64,000 nt of DNA from Hypericum androsaemum. Its lineage: Eukaryota; Streptophyta; Magnoliopsida; Malpighiales; Hypericaceae. A program made the position numbers and the translations under genes. Position 1 is the stretch's first letter. Each line of letters starts with the position of its first letter. The stretch spans positions 9,855,106-9,919,105 of the forward strand of contig OZ023196.1 in the NCBI GenBank assembly GCA_963995505.1, given 5' to 3'. Below, piece after piece: positions 35,322 through 46,875 of the stretch. Below the pieces are notes generated by a model. That model searched no databases, had not been told where the DNA came from, and worked only from the letters and a program-made list of their open reading frames with translations.

Positions 35322-38039
35322 TCACTTGGCACAGACAAACGATCCGATTTTGTAACTCATCGAGAATATAAGGACCCAAAAGAGTATCGAGAAAATCCAG
35401 CTCAGGGATACTGCAGACGGTGGCTTGCCTGAGAACGAGCTTTGAGTAGGCACCAAACTGCTTCGTGAGAGGCTGTCTTCGGACAGGTGAAATGAGAAAA
35501 TTACATTGAGATCCCTGCTCTTACTGAAAGGCCAGTCCACACTGTCGGTGCCTGAGATTGTGGATTCTATTCTTATCATACCAGCAGTGACAAAGGTAGA
35601 AGATTGCCCAGCATGTCGCCGAAGTGCCGCCCCCTTGAGGGGGAACTCCGAAGCATAGGCAGGAGTTGCAGGAATCCCACCCAACATCTGCTTGAAGTAA
35701 GACGGTTTGGTATCTGCAACACAATTATGAAATTTATTTGACCAAGAAATGGGACAACATAGAACTAGTGGAATGAAAATCAAGAGCATCACGATATGTG
35801 AAGTCAAAAACTTCTCCCAATAACCAAGGTGGGTATTGTGCTTTGGACCAAAGAAGTTATTTCAAAGAGTCAACCATTGAAAGAAAACTAACCCGGCTCA
35901 AATTCAATTGGTTGAGGTCTTTTGTTCGAGCAAGATGCATCATCATTGACATGCATTTCTGATAGGTTTTGACTTGAACTGGATGCTTCATCTGATTCTC
36001 CTTTGACAACCTGTACAAAATATATATACTCTTTCATTAAAACATACAGGTCAAAGGTGTTGATGCTAGAAAACAGAGCAAAATACATAAAGGCATAAAG
36101 AAACAATTAATCTGACCTTTGTTGCTGACACTGGTTCAAGAGCATTACTCTCGCTACCCATGAGCTCAGAGGCATCAAATGTTAGGTTCTCATCCTCCGC
36201 ATCAAAGTAATTGAGATACTCGTCAATGTCAAAACCTGAGGACTCAACCAACGTCTCAGGCGCCACAGAGTTCAAAATACTATTGTCACCCACAACAAAG
36301 CCATCATAATAAGGATTGTCATCAGCGACATAGTATGGATCAAAATTGTAGTTGGCTTCAGCAGAATTGTTGATATTGCTGGGCTGTTCAACGCATGCCT
36401 GGTCAATCAATTCAGAATCCATCTGTTGCTGACCATGTAAACCCCAAAGATTATTTTGGTCATCTGGGAGATCAAAAGCAGGCCGACTTAAGCCTTCATC
36501 CATGGGAGGCTTTAGATCAGTTTCAATTACATCCCCTGACTGGACGTCGTAGTTATTGGCATCACCATAGCCATAGTTTATTGGAGGAACAGGATTTTCA
36601 AAAGAAGCGGGAACATTGAAGTTCTGCTGCAAAAATCACAACACTCATGAACTGACAACGATATGAATACTAATTAAACTAAGATAGCACAAAGAGGTAT
36701 CTGAAACCTCCCCATCTACGAAAGGTTACCCCACAACTCATATAAATAGAAAAAGGCACGTGAGAATTGCGAAAACAGCATCCTGCAATTCATCCTGACA
36801 TAAACTTTATTACAAATGACGGCCCAATCAACCAGATACTCATATGCAAAGCTTCTTCAGAAACCACTACCTTTCTAAATCTTATTGAATGAGGACTCAC
36901 TAAACAGCTAAGCTTGCAGGAAAACATAGATGTTTTATAAAATGACATGAGTGCTCATGTCACCAGGCACAGATGACCATTTGTACCCTCACTACATGCA
37001 GAGTTGGACTTTTCTTCTTATGATTCCTTCACTCTTTCAGCTAAGTTTGCAGGAAAACGAAAAGGATGCTATTTAGTTGTCGATTGGAAAGAACAATCAA
37101 TATAAAATAACTATGTTTAGCATTATCACCTAAGAAGATCCGGGAGTGTACACATAGCAAGAAAAGGACACTCCACTCAACTTCTGACTTCTCTAACCCA
37201 ACCCAAACCAACAGCAAAACTCAAAGACCGAACCTGGAAGAGGTCGTTTGTTTCCACATACTCGTCATCGGCAACTGTAACCTCATTAGGGGCCACCACC
37301 ACTTCGTCGCCAGGCAGAACAGCAACCTCAACCTCCTCATCATCGTCCCACTCCTCCTCAACAAACGGAGCCCCATACTGCTCGCCATTCTTCGGGCCCG
37401 TCCCACTCTTCTGGAAGATCCTGCACAGCACAAACGTATCCTTCTGCACCGAAAAGAAATCCCCAAATCAAAATCCAACCAATTCCCAATCATTCAATAA
37501 CCCCGGACTTAACTCCGCTCACCTGAGAAAGCCCTCCTTTCTGGAGCTCCTCGTCGGTGAGGCGGTACTCGTGCATCACCCAATTGGACCGCTCCCCGCG
37601 AGGGGCCCGGCCCTGGTGGTAAACAAGCGTCTTCTTCATCCCCACGGACCGGGGCCCACACCGGACAGCCCGGTCCTTCCCGGTCGTCTTCCAGTACCCC
37701 TTCTCGGTCGCCCGGTTCGTCTTCGACCCGTTGCTGTACTTCTTGTCCAGCAAGCTGAAAAAGTACCACTCCAGATCCCTACTCTTCAGCTTCGACTTCC
37801 CTAAAACCCCCCAAAAAAAGTCAACCCAAACCCTAAACCGTTGACCACATCTCAAAAAAAAGGAACTAACCGGGGAGATCCCAAGGCTCGGACTTGTAGA
37901 CGTCGACGACGGAGATGGCGTCGACCTTGAAAGGCTTATCAGCGACCTTCCTCTTGAGGTAGAACCGGACCAGCTCCTCGTCGGTGGGGTGGAACCGGAA
38001 CCCCGGAGCCAGCAACGTCGCCGGTTGGCCCTTCGCCAT
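35322..38039 (-). CDS. Membrane-anchored NAC transcription factor (NTL type)
   Basis: Six exons join in frame to 558 residues: 38039-37871, 37800-37523, 37443-37234, 36626-36117, 36010-35893 and 35713-35322. Exons 1-3 hold the five NAC subdomains: [41 protein letters not shown] with [28 protein letters not shown] with NWVMHEYRL, and [11 protein letters not shown]. The middle exon is acidic and Asn/Asp-rich, as in activation regions. The last exon ends with a hydrophobic helix ([15 protein letters not shown]) six to ten residues from basic [10 protein letters not shown], the layout of NTL proteins held in ER or plasma membrane until cleaved. ATG at 38039 is chosen because it precedes the NAC domain directly and the four codons upstream in frame begin with GTG. 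Release mechanism and targets are inferred from the family. Confidence 0.94.
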
Positions 38040-38190
38040 ATCTTCTTCCACGTCGGAAGTTTCTTTCTTTTACTTTCAATTTTTTGATTTCTTTTTTAGG
38101 AGATTGAGGGAATTGGAATCAGGGATCGCGCGGGATTTTGATCGGAGGAATTCAATTAACGCGATCTTGAAGAGGAGATTTTGGGTTTTT

Positions 38191-38192
<2 letters not shown>

Positions 38193-38222
<30 letters not shown>
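38193..38222. repeat. Homopolymer run of about 30 G
   Basis: A continuous G run about 155 bp upstream of the NAC start codon, which is C-rich on the coding strand. It lies in the probable promoter or 5' UTR. Exact length is likely unstable or subject to sequencing error. Confidence 0.85.
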
Positions 38223-38225
<3 letters not shown>

Positions 38226-38481
38226 TTTGTTTTGTGTGTTTGGGTTATAATGGCGAAGAGAAGGAGGGGAAGGAAGGTTGGCGGCTTGGGAAATAGGGGG
38301 AGGAATCGGAGAGAAACGGAGTGGGCGAAGTTACTAAAGATCACTTCAGGATGGATGGCTTTTCCGAGTAATATATCAATTCTTTTTTTTATAAGTAAAT
38401 GAAATAAAGATCAAATAGGTTTATCTGCATCTACAAAAAGTCTAATTAAAACTCTTTACTAGAAATAGGTTCAGATATGTC

Positions 38482-40623
38482 TGTTGGATTTGTGAATGAA
38501 AGCCCAAAAGTCCAAAGGCCCAAAAGGAAGATGGAAGGTTGCAATCCCACATTGAATAGAGCAAGGAGGATTTCCTTGTTTATAAGGAATTCCTCTCCTT
38601 ACCTCTCAACTTGATTGACAACCCAAAAGGTTGACCCACCGCTAGCTTCGCACCGTCCGAGCACGCGCGTGTGCGCATGGCGCATTGGACGCAGGTTGCA
38701 ATGGGCGCTTTGTGGCGCACTTGGCACGACGGGCGACTACGAGCTCATCCCAGCAGCAAGTGCATCTCCGAGCCAAAAAGTTCTAGGTATATAAGGGTGC
38801 ACACGTTCTTGGAAACGCCCTAACAGTCGTTGTATCTTGGAGACGATTGCCGCAGCCCGTACCGCACTGAAATATACGGGGCAATCTCGTCTTACGGAGA
38901 AAGTGTCCAACACTTGCCTCTTCTACCGAAGATCCCAATCAAGTACACCACACCTCCGAAATAACAATCGTAAGACGAGATTGTGTACTTGAAGATGGCA
39001 TCGACAAGCTCAGCACCAGCGGTCCCAGGAACTGTCCACGCCGAAAGGCCGGCCAAGTTTAACGGTACCGAGTTCAAGAGGTGGCAACAGAAGATGTTGT
39101 TCTACCTGACGACGCTCAACCGGGTCTGATTCTTGAAGGAAGAGGCTCCGAAGGTGGCAGAAAATGAGGCAGATCAACAGAAGATCAACGCCCTCGAAGC
39201 ATAGAGTCATAGCGACTTCCTATGCCAGAACTACGTCCTGAATAGACTAGACGACACGCTCTACAACGTCTACGCGGAAGCCAAGACCGCTAAAGAGCTG
39301 TGGATTTCACTCGAGAAGAAGTAGAAAACAGAAGATGCCGGGACGAAGAAATTCATCATCAGACGATTCCTCGACTTCAAGATGGTAGATTCCAAGAAGG
39401 TCATCGACCAAGTGCAGGAGTTGCAGCTGATCCTTCACGAGATCCAAGCCGAAGGGATGCAACTCAGCGAGTCCTTCTAAGTAGATGCGATGATCGAGAA
39501 GCTCCCCCCGCTCTGGAAGGACTTCAAGAGCTACCTCAAGCACAAGAGGAAGGACATGAGCCTAGAAGACCTGATCGTGAGACTTAGGATCGAGGAAGAC
39601 AACCGAAAGTCCGAAGTCAAGCAAGGCAAGGCCAACTCTGAGACTACCGTGCACCTCATCGAGGGAAAAGGTAGCAAGAAGAGGAAGAAGTCTGGGGATA
39701 AGCAAGAGAAGCAAGAGCCCAAGAAGAAAAAGAAGATCAAGGGCGACTGCTACAACTGCGGGAAACCCGGACACATGGCTAAGGACTGTCGCCAGCCAAA
39801 GAAGGACGACCAAGGAAAGGCTAACCTGGCTGAAGACTTGTCCCAGATGGATCTGTCAGCCGTGGTGTTTGAAGCCAACCTGGTGGACAATCCGAGAGAG
39901 TGGTTCGTGGACACTGGAGCTACCCGCCACGTCTGCTCGGACAAGGAGATGTTCTCGAACTATATTCCGATCACCGGTCGAAAGCTGTTCATGGGAAACT
40001 CCGCAACGTCCAAGATCGTCGGTCTGGGTAAGGTGGTCCTGAAGCTGACCTCGGGAAAGGAGCTGACCCTCAAGGATGTGCTGCATGTCCCGGACATCCG
40101 CAAGAACTTAGTTTCTGGCTCACTGTTAAGCAAAGCCGGTCTTAAGCTTGTATTTGAGGCTGATAAGTTTGTACTGACCAAAGCGGGTCAATTCATAGGA
40201 AAGGGTTATCTAGAAAGGGAAATGTTTAAGATGAATGTAATAATTGTACATCGCACCTTTAACGGTGAAAATAAAGTTAACGCTTCTTCTTACTTGGCCG
40301 AGTGTTTAGGCCTGCCCCCTTGCCATAATCCCTCATCCCAGCAGCAAGTGCATCTTCGAGCATTGTTGTCTTCTTCTCTCCCCCGTTCTTCACTTAGAAA
40401 AGAGTCCGAAAGTTCTGGGTATATAAGGGTTCGCCCAAAAGTTTCGAGATACGTGTGCAACGTTCTTAGAAATGCCCTAACAGTCGTTGTATCTTGGAGA
40501 CGATTGCCGCAGCCCGTACCGCACAGAAATATACGGGGCAATCTCGTCTTACGAAGAAAGTGTCCAATACTTGCCTCGACTGCCGAAGATCCTAATCAAG
40601 TACACCACACCTCCGAAACAACA
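38482..40623 (+). mobile_element. Internally deleted Ty1/copia element, same family as 54486-60421
   Basis: A perfect 5-bp duplication ATGTC flanks it (38477-38481 and 40624-40628). The 5' LTR is 38482-38966 (485 bp). Gag, zinc knuckle and protease follow. At about 40310 the sequence jumps from the start of the integrase region (TTGGCCGAGTGT) into the middle of the 3' LTR (about 40312-40623). Integrase, reverse transcriptase, RNase H and the 3' LTR head are missing. It interrupts the MULE transposase relic, whose frame continues on both sides. Confidence 0.9.
38995..40310 (+). pseudogene. Copia gag-protease remnant
   Basis: The ATG at 38995 begins [13 protein letters not shown] and aligns collinearly with the gag of the copy at 55251. 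In-frame stops occur early (near 39127, 39202, 39322 and 39478). From 39490 on the frame is open, with the CCHC knuckle [14 protein letters not shown] (about 39748-39789) and the protease [12 protein letters not shown] (about 39902). At the codon where the longer copy has an amber stop, this copy has CAA (Gln), so the amber is not an ancestral feature of the family. Stops and deletion make it inactive. Confidence 0.85.
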
Positions 40624-40973
40624 ATGTCTTGGATGATTATGTGAAATGTATGAATGTGACAAATAATTTAGTTGAACCGTTCAATAATTAGACTTTGAAG
40701 ATTAAAGATTTACCAATGGTAGAGCTTCTTAACAAGCTGAGGCAGAAGTTGATAAGTAGCCAGCACAAAAGATATGTGATGGCTACTAATTGAAAAACAA
40801 AAGTGAGTTCAAATGTCAGATTGAGTTCTCATTATAAAATGTGTAAAATTCTGCCTGCAAAGGACTTAGATTTTGAGGTGATTTGTGAAGGGAAAAAAAT
40901 GTTATTCAGTTGAGAGCTATTATCTGTTCTTGTATGGCAACTGAGTGGTGTGCCATGTATTCATGTGCTTGCT

Positions 40974-42321
40974 CTTTTTTTTTTGAGAAGGGTAACACGA
41001 AGCCTGTATTAAAATACAGATTACAAACAGAAAGAGAAAAACATAAACATAGAACGATAAAGCCAAAACAGAATACGAATCCAAGCCTGTCAGAGACAGA
41101 GAGGCATGGGTGAAGGCGAAGGGCGGACGCAAGGCTACGAGAGCTAATCGTCCAATGCGAAAGCTGCCGAGACAAGCTACGGCTAATAACCATAGATCGT
41201 GTCATAGACACAAACTCGTGGGTATTTGAATGCATACAAGATGCACACAAATGAATGACAAGATCGAATGAATCCAATCAAGCCAAGGCTATCCACCCGC
41301 ACCAACAGGCAAGGATTCAAGAACCGAACAGACCTCACATCGAACGAAGGTCGACCCAAGCAAAAACATACACAGATAAAGCAAAGCCAGAACCCAACGA
41401 GGCCACTAAACAGAGGTGGATCGGGGGCTAAAACAGCAAACAAATCGATAAAAAAAGCACAAATGATAGACAAAGCAAGCCAAAGCCACCATCACTGGTG
41501 TCCGGAGAACAACAACACCACACAATAAAAAGTAAAATCAACAACAGCGGGGGGGGGGGGGGGGGGAGGGGAGATCGGCGTTGACTGCCTCCCCCCGGGA
41601 CCACCAGTGGATTCAAAATGGCCCAGTAGAGCAAGCTACCTCTGATCTGGAATGGCGGTTGACGGTGGGTCTGATCTTGGCATAGGTCTCGATTACGATG
41701 ATGGATCGATGGTGCAGATGAGCTGGGAGCGAAGGCGACGGAGATGAGTTGGCGATGACAATGGCGACAATGCTGGCGACGGTGATGGTTGGTGGACAGG
41801 GAGGTCAACTAAGTAGAGAACGAGTGAGGCACGAGGATGGTGAGCGGGCGGTGGAGCAGGACGGCAATGACAAGGGCCAACTCGAGGATGGTGAGCGGGC
41901 GATGGAGCGGGATGATGGTGATCAGGCGAGGAGCGAAGGTCGGTGAGGCACGAGGATGGCGAGCGGGTGGTAGAGCAGGACAACGATGATAAGGGCAGTA
42001 GAGCGGGGCGACAGTGACAAGGGCGGTAGAGCAGGGCGAAGAGCGGAGGTTGGTGAGGCACGAGGGCGGTGAGCGGGTGGCGAGGAGACAACAGACAGCG
42101 AGGCACGAGGACGGTGACGAAGTTGGAGCAGGACGAGGGAGGAGGGTGGTGGAGCAGGACGAGGGTGGAGGGCGTCGAGGATCAGGAACGGGTGGCGACG
42201 AGAGGATGAGGTTTTAAAAAACCTAGAAGGGTTCCACTCAGGAAAAGAAAATATTTAGATATTTCTAGAAAGAGCTCCACTCTTTTTTTTTTGTTGGAAG
42301 GGAGAGAAAACCAACTAATAC
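40974..42321 (-). mobile_element. LINE-like nonautonomous retroelement in antisense, with 17-bp target duplication
   Basis: A 17-bp duplication with one mismatch (40957-40973 and 42322-42338, core TCATGTGCTTGCT) flanks the insert. A T run at 40975-40984 is the poly(A) tail of a minus-strand retroelement, preceded by the plant-LINE-like 3' end 'gttacccttctcaaaa'. The 5' part is GC-rich with imperfect repeats. No reverse transcriptase is encoded in 1.35 kb, so it depended on another LINE. It splits the MULE transposase relic within the SWIM region. Confidence 0.82.
41820..42190. repeat. GC-rich imperfect tandem repeats inside the LINE-like element
   Basis: Units such as 'ggtgaggcacgagg' and 'gagcgggcggtggagcagga' recur five or more times with varied spacing, like a VNTR. 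They are located in the 5' portion of the retroelement. A run of 18 G (41549-41566) separates this part from the 3' portion. Confidence 0.7.
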
Positions 42322-42430
42322 GTACTCATGTGCTTGCTTGAGTGACTTCAATTGGTGGTGATATTGGGGATTATGTTCATGAATACTTCAAAGAAGATAT
42401 GTGGAAAAAGATATACTAGATGAGTATTCA

Positions 42431-42896
42431 TAGGGGTGAGTAAATGGTAATTAGAACTCATTCGGTAAAATTTTGATAATCGGTAGTTCGGAATTGGTAA
42501 ATACTGATATTTTACCGAATTTACTAAATTTTCCGAAATGATAATTTACCAAATATATTAATAAAATGTATAAGCCAAATTATAGGTAATTTACCAAAAG
42601 TGCCTTGTATTAATCAAAAATTGATACTCCGGATAGGCTTTATACTAATTAGACTTGATAAACTTGTACTTGTTAGACTTGAATTTGTGTTCACTGGAAT
42701 TATATTTGTAGTCATGGATTAAATAAAATGACAACTTATAATTTTTTTTCAAAACTTTCGGTAAATTAGGTAAATACCAAATTTACCGAAATTTAATTCG
42801 GTAAATACTGAATTTATCAATTATTATTCAGGATCGATAAATCTGTATTTGGCATTTCGGTATTTGGGATCGGTAAATACCGAATGCACACACCTA
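42431..42896. mobile_element. hAT-type MITE, 466 bp
   Basis: The ends are TAGGGGTGAGTAAA on the left and TAGGTGTGTGCATTC reading in from the right, flanked by AGTATTCA (42423-42430) and AGTGTTCA (42897-42904), an 8-bp duplication with one mismatch. The interior is AT-rich and built of 'ttcggtaaat/atttaccgaa' inverted motifs. The MULE transposase tail resumes after it. Confidence 0.82.
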
Positions 42897-43989
42897 AGTG
42901 TTCACTGAATTTTGATACATACCTCGCTCCTCCACTAACTAAAAGATCTGGTACACACAAAAAAATGCAGAAGACAAGAAGGTGAAGGACCTTCATCCCT
43001 TAAGACTAACATAGTGAAATGTGTTGTTTGTGGGGTGATGGACACAAAAAATGTCTTGCCAAAGAGCACTTCCAAATCTAAAGGCAAAAGAGTATCGATA
43101 AGTACATTTAATATCTTTAGCTTTTGTGTGGTTATATGCACTGGTTCAGAATTTAATATTGTGATGACTTTTGGTGCACCAAAAGGGCGAAAAAGGAGTC
43201 CAAGTTGGACCTTCACAAGAATCCATGAGAACCTCACAAGAAAACACGGGACCACATCTGCAACAGGTGGGAGCCGTGATTTTTTTGTATGCTTTACAAC
43301 TGTTCTTTTCCACTAAGTAACATTGTCTGGTTTTACCTAATTATTGTGTTTGGTTTGTAGTAATTTGAGGGACCATTGGGTCATTGTGACATGTCATCCC
43401 AAAACCATGAAACTTCAACTAGTGGGAGCCTTGGTGTTCCAAAATTTGGAACACTCAGGGGGAAGGGAACTTCTTTCAGAGGCTGAGGAGCTGCTGTAAA
43501 AGAAGGAGCTGTAAGTGGAGTTGCTAGAAGAAGAATTGAAAGAGGAGGAGTTGCTGCTAGAGTATCTGAAAGTACAACAGTAGCAAGTGGAACCACAACT
43601 GTAACCAGGATCTGGAAATTCTAGTTGTATTTGTTTTATTTTAAACCAGTAGGTTGGAACATCTTAAGTTTGTTGCTTGATATCTAATAGATATTTTGGT
43701 ATCCAAACCTAAACTACAACTGACTTCTAAGTCAAATTTGATTACGTTTTTGGAGCTAGACTCAATGTGATGGTTGTAGCTAAACATGAACTTCTTTGCT
43801 GCAACTGAGAATCTTTACTTTGGTATGAACTCAATATTGCATATGGACATGTTGCAGATGGACATGTTTGCTTTTGGTCATGAAACTCAATATTGCAAAT
43901 AGAAACTCAGATTGCTTTTGATCATGAAACAACAATTTTATTCCTTTTCAAGCAATCAAAGTACATTGATTCATCATACAATTAACTGA

Positions 43990-44423
43990 AAATAGATGAC
44001 AATATTACAGATAATCAACACTGTCACTAGTTTCTTTAACAACATTATAGATTCATCTTGCTCTTTCAACATGTTCTTCATCATCTTCAATTCTTCAATC
44101 ACCTATTCATCATCTCCAATTCTTCGTTGCTGCTTCAGCTCCACTTTTGGAGATCGATAACACCCATCAATTTTTTGTGGCACACACCATTCAAGCCACC
44201 GCCAACTGTTCTTCACGCAACAATAATACAACCAGTCCCTATTTTTTTCAGTCTCGACAATCATCACCAAGGCACGAACACCACACCTGCACTCAATATT
44301 CATGTACGTCACACCATCGTCGATCTCATAAGAAGAATTAGAGGATGAAATACTCCAGCTCCTGGGACAAAACCTAGGCACGACTTGGTCCAGCTCCTGC
44401 AACCCTAAAAATTCGACATGCAC
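43990..44423 (-). pseudogene. GRF-type zinc-finger protein relic carried by the MULE
   Basis: On the minus strand the translation contains IECRCGVRALVMIVETEKNRDWLYYCC, then SWRWLEWCV, which fits the GRF zinc-finger pattern of spaced Cys residues with an aromatic core. It is followed by a basic/acidic helix and, after a stop near 44103, by LKEQDESIMLLKKLV and a hydrophobic end. Such small GRF proteins with a coiled coil and C-terminal hydrophobic segment are common in plants and often lie in or beside transposons. The upstream start is uncertain. Confidence 0.5.
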
Positions 44424-44783
44424 AGCTCCTGTACCTTAGAACCCAGAAATCCCAAACCTTGTACCCTTTGAACCAACTCCAAAATCAGACCTTGTATCTT
44501 CGAACAGAGAAGAAAGGTGGAGAAGAAAGACGAGAGGTATATATTGGTGAATTTGGGGTAAAAATGCGTGAGGGGATATTTTATATGGAAGGTGGATAAA
44601 ACAAGGCGGCATTTTTGTCTTTTAAGTGGGGGTTCGCAAGAGAAAATGACATATTCTGACAATAGAGACTCGAGACTATAATAAAACCAAACACGGGGGA
44701 CAAAAAAATTATTTCCAAAAATTGAGGGACCCAAAAGACAATATGAACAAACTCCAAGGACTTGAGAGTAATTTACCCTTTCA

Positions 44784-46875
44784 AAAAATATGATCACAAG
44801 TTAGACCTATCGTTCCATAACTAGTTGTATGTCAATTTTTTAAAATAAAAACTCAACGCTTTTTTTTGAAACTAAGGTAGCTTTATTTGTTTCAACCAAG
44901 AAAGAGAGCTGTATTAGTATTTTATCTGTTAACAAAGTATTTAAAGTGTTTTACTTTAAATTATTCGTCTCTTAAATGTAAAACTTGGGATTTGATTGTC
45001 GCTAAACTGAAAATTTACCATACGTTATCTGGATGAGGTGTCTACATGATGTGGCTTCTGTAGCGAGTGCCACGCGGGCTATTCGAAGACGAGGTTGCAC
45101 TAACCTGACGCAATCGCTTCCGTTTTAGAAACCTAAAATACCAAAATTACCCTTTCTAGAATGTTCACTGCTGCAACGTCGTGTTTCCCGATGTTACCAA
45201 TCTTTTTCTTTTCTTTGCGTGAGCGATGGGCTTAGTATAAGCTTTATAAAAAATCTGATCGGTCGATAGAGATTTTTTCCACGAAAGTTGATTTAGTTAG
45301 TCATTTATTTAAAAGCAGAAAAAAGTAAAGATAATATCTCTGCGAAAGACAAAACTTTATAATACTCTGAAAATAGTGGAAAATTAATACAGTATTGTTG
45401 CGCAGAAAAGAATATCAAAGTTTTGTTCAGAGTATTAATATAGCAACACCAAGGCATGTTGCTACTCAGCCTATGTTCCTTCAGCTTAAGAAAAATTCAT
45501 GCCTTGGGACGCAGGTCGAGGGACTGTTACTAACGTGAGTTGACGCTCAAAAATTCACACCTCGATATTTACTTTGGTCGACCCCAATCTCCGAGATTTG
45601 ATATTTTTTACTCCAACAAGTATTTTTATAGCAAACGCGAAAATTAACTTTCGAAGTATCCTTCAATATCCAAGGTCCTTCTTGGCGTTGCAAATTTCCA
45701 ATCCTGTGATGTATAATTTTGCATGCCGTTGGAACACACAATCTGAATCCCAAGATTCTTTATTTATGATTTGTTAAGATAATTTTATCTTTCTAATGTA
45801 ATATGTGTTATAGTTGACATAGGTAAAAGTCCAACTATGTTTCATTGTGATTGAGACTGCTGCCAACAAACTCAATACCGACACAAATATTATTCGGTGG
45901 CGGGCACTTTGTCTAACTTTGCGTTAACACCTTTTCTTATATTCTTGTGTCTGATTCACCTTTTGGATGATGTTTGTTTAGATAATTTAAATAGGATTAG
46001 TTTATCTTAATGTACTCGTTTAACTGTTTCGTTATCTGATAGATAAATGTTAGAAGATCATCTGCCCCTTGTTTAAAAAAAAACCAGCCACACAGCTTTT
46101 TCACACGTAAACAAAATGGATGTATGTTCCGCATCAGTTAACATCCGGCATAGCTTCGAAATTCTTCAAGGATCAGACATTAAGCACTGCATGTCTAACC
46201 TGTAGTACATCTGTCAAATTATGACAAGATAAAGCAAACTACATTGACCATCCACTGCCTTTTGCTTGGGATTCACCTGTGGTACTCTAAACAAAACGCT
46301 TCCTCCTCCTAAACTACCACATTTTATAAGCAATGTTATAAAAAAACGAACCCGAGGACGACCCGAGATTCTTTCCATTTCCCAGTTTACCCAGATTAGA
46401 GATTTTTAAATAAAATATATATTAATAATTATATTTAGTATTAAAATATCAAATAACTTTAAATATTATCTAATTTTACTGTAAAAGTTATAATTTACAA
46501 ACATTATAATTATTGAGTTTAGGTGGAAAAATGACCACCACATTTTTAAAACCTTGGTTATATAAGTTGCAAGTCAACAAAAAGACACTCAAATTTGGTT
46601 AAACCGGTAAAGGAATAGCAATGCTAAATGTGACTAAAATCTACAAGCTCGATTAGAAGTCGACGAATTTAAACACTAAAACAGGTCCAGAATCCTACTG
46701 CCTTCGGAAATAAGAGTTACCCACCAGCTTCATTCACTTGCAACAACTAGTTATTGGTCTTACCAGCGAATTTAACTAACTAGCCTAATTCAGTAGAAAC
46801 CCGGAATCTAACTGAACGGGTGAAAGACGGGCTACCTGCGCCGATGAGCTGGATGAAATTACAACTTGCACGTGC
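44784..46875. other. Intergenic region downstream of the second NAC gene
   Basis: No gene was recognised. A possible short MITE lies at about 46328-46560: 'gttataaaaaaacga' and the inverted 'ccacatttttaaaacctt' at its ends, with an AT-rich interior. Target duplication is not clear. The part next to 46876 probably contains the NAC 3' UTR. Confidence 0.45.

Larger units (their letters stand above)
40629..43210 (+). pseudogene. MULE (MuDR-type) transposase C-terminal half
   Basis: Joining across the copia target site, the frames read [26 protein letters not shown], then LPMVELLNKLRQKLISSQHKRYV (about 40635-40790). Then come LDFEVICEGKK and a SWIM-like zinc finger ending WQLSGVPCIHVLA (about 40866-40970). 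After the LINE-like insert comes GDYVHEYFKEDMWKKIY (about 42365-42418). After the hAT MITE come APPLTKRSGTHKKMQKTRR and IVKCVVCGVMDTKN (about 42928-43050). This is the usual order of plant MULE transposases: core end, SWIM finger, tail with a Cys knuckle. Several stops and the missing N-terminal catalytic part make it a pseudogene. Confidence 0.75.
40629..44783 (+). mobile_element. Dead autonomous-type MULE, 5'-truncated, with nested insertions
   Basis: Transposase sequence runs on the plus strand before and after the copia insertion (about 38440-38481 and 40624-43210). A minus-strand GRF zinc-finger relic follows (43990-44423). The right end (about 44440-44783) has MULE-type wording: 'gagggacccaaaag' and 'gagagtaatttaccc' near the tip, like the right end of the MULE at 62942. 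No matching left TIR was found; the region toward the NAC gene promoter is too short to hold it. It is therefore a truncated relic. Insertions inside are copia (38482), LINE-like (40974) and hAT MITE (42431). Confidence 0.7.

Noticed and set aside
38181..38402. Open frames with poly-Gly or poly-Pro across the G run
   Set aside because: They are translation of the 30-G homopolymer and its flanks upstream of the NAC gene.
39307..40086. Minus-strand open frames over the copia gag
   Set aside because: They are antisense shadows; the same frames recur at 55569-56437 opposite the second copy's gag-protease.
41428..42217. Pro/Ser/His-rich or Arg-rich open frames of 65-137 codons
   Set aside because: They fall in the GC-rich VNTR of the LINE-like element and show no protein family.
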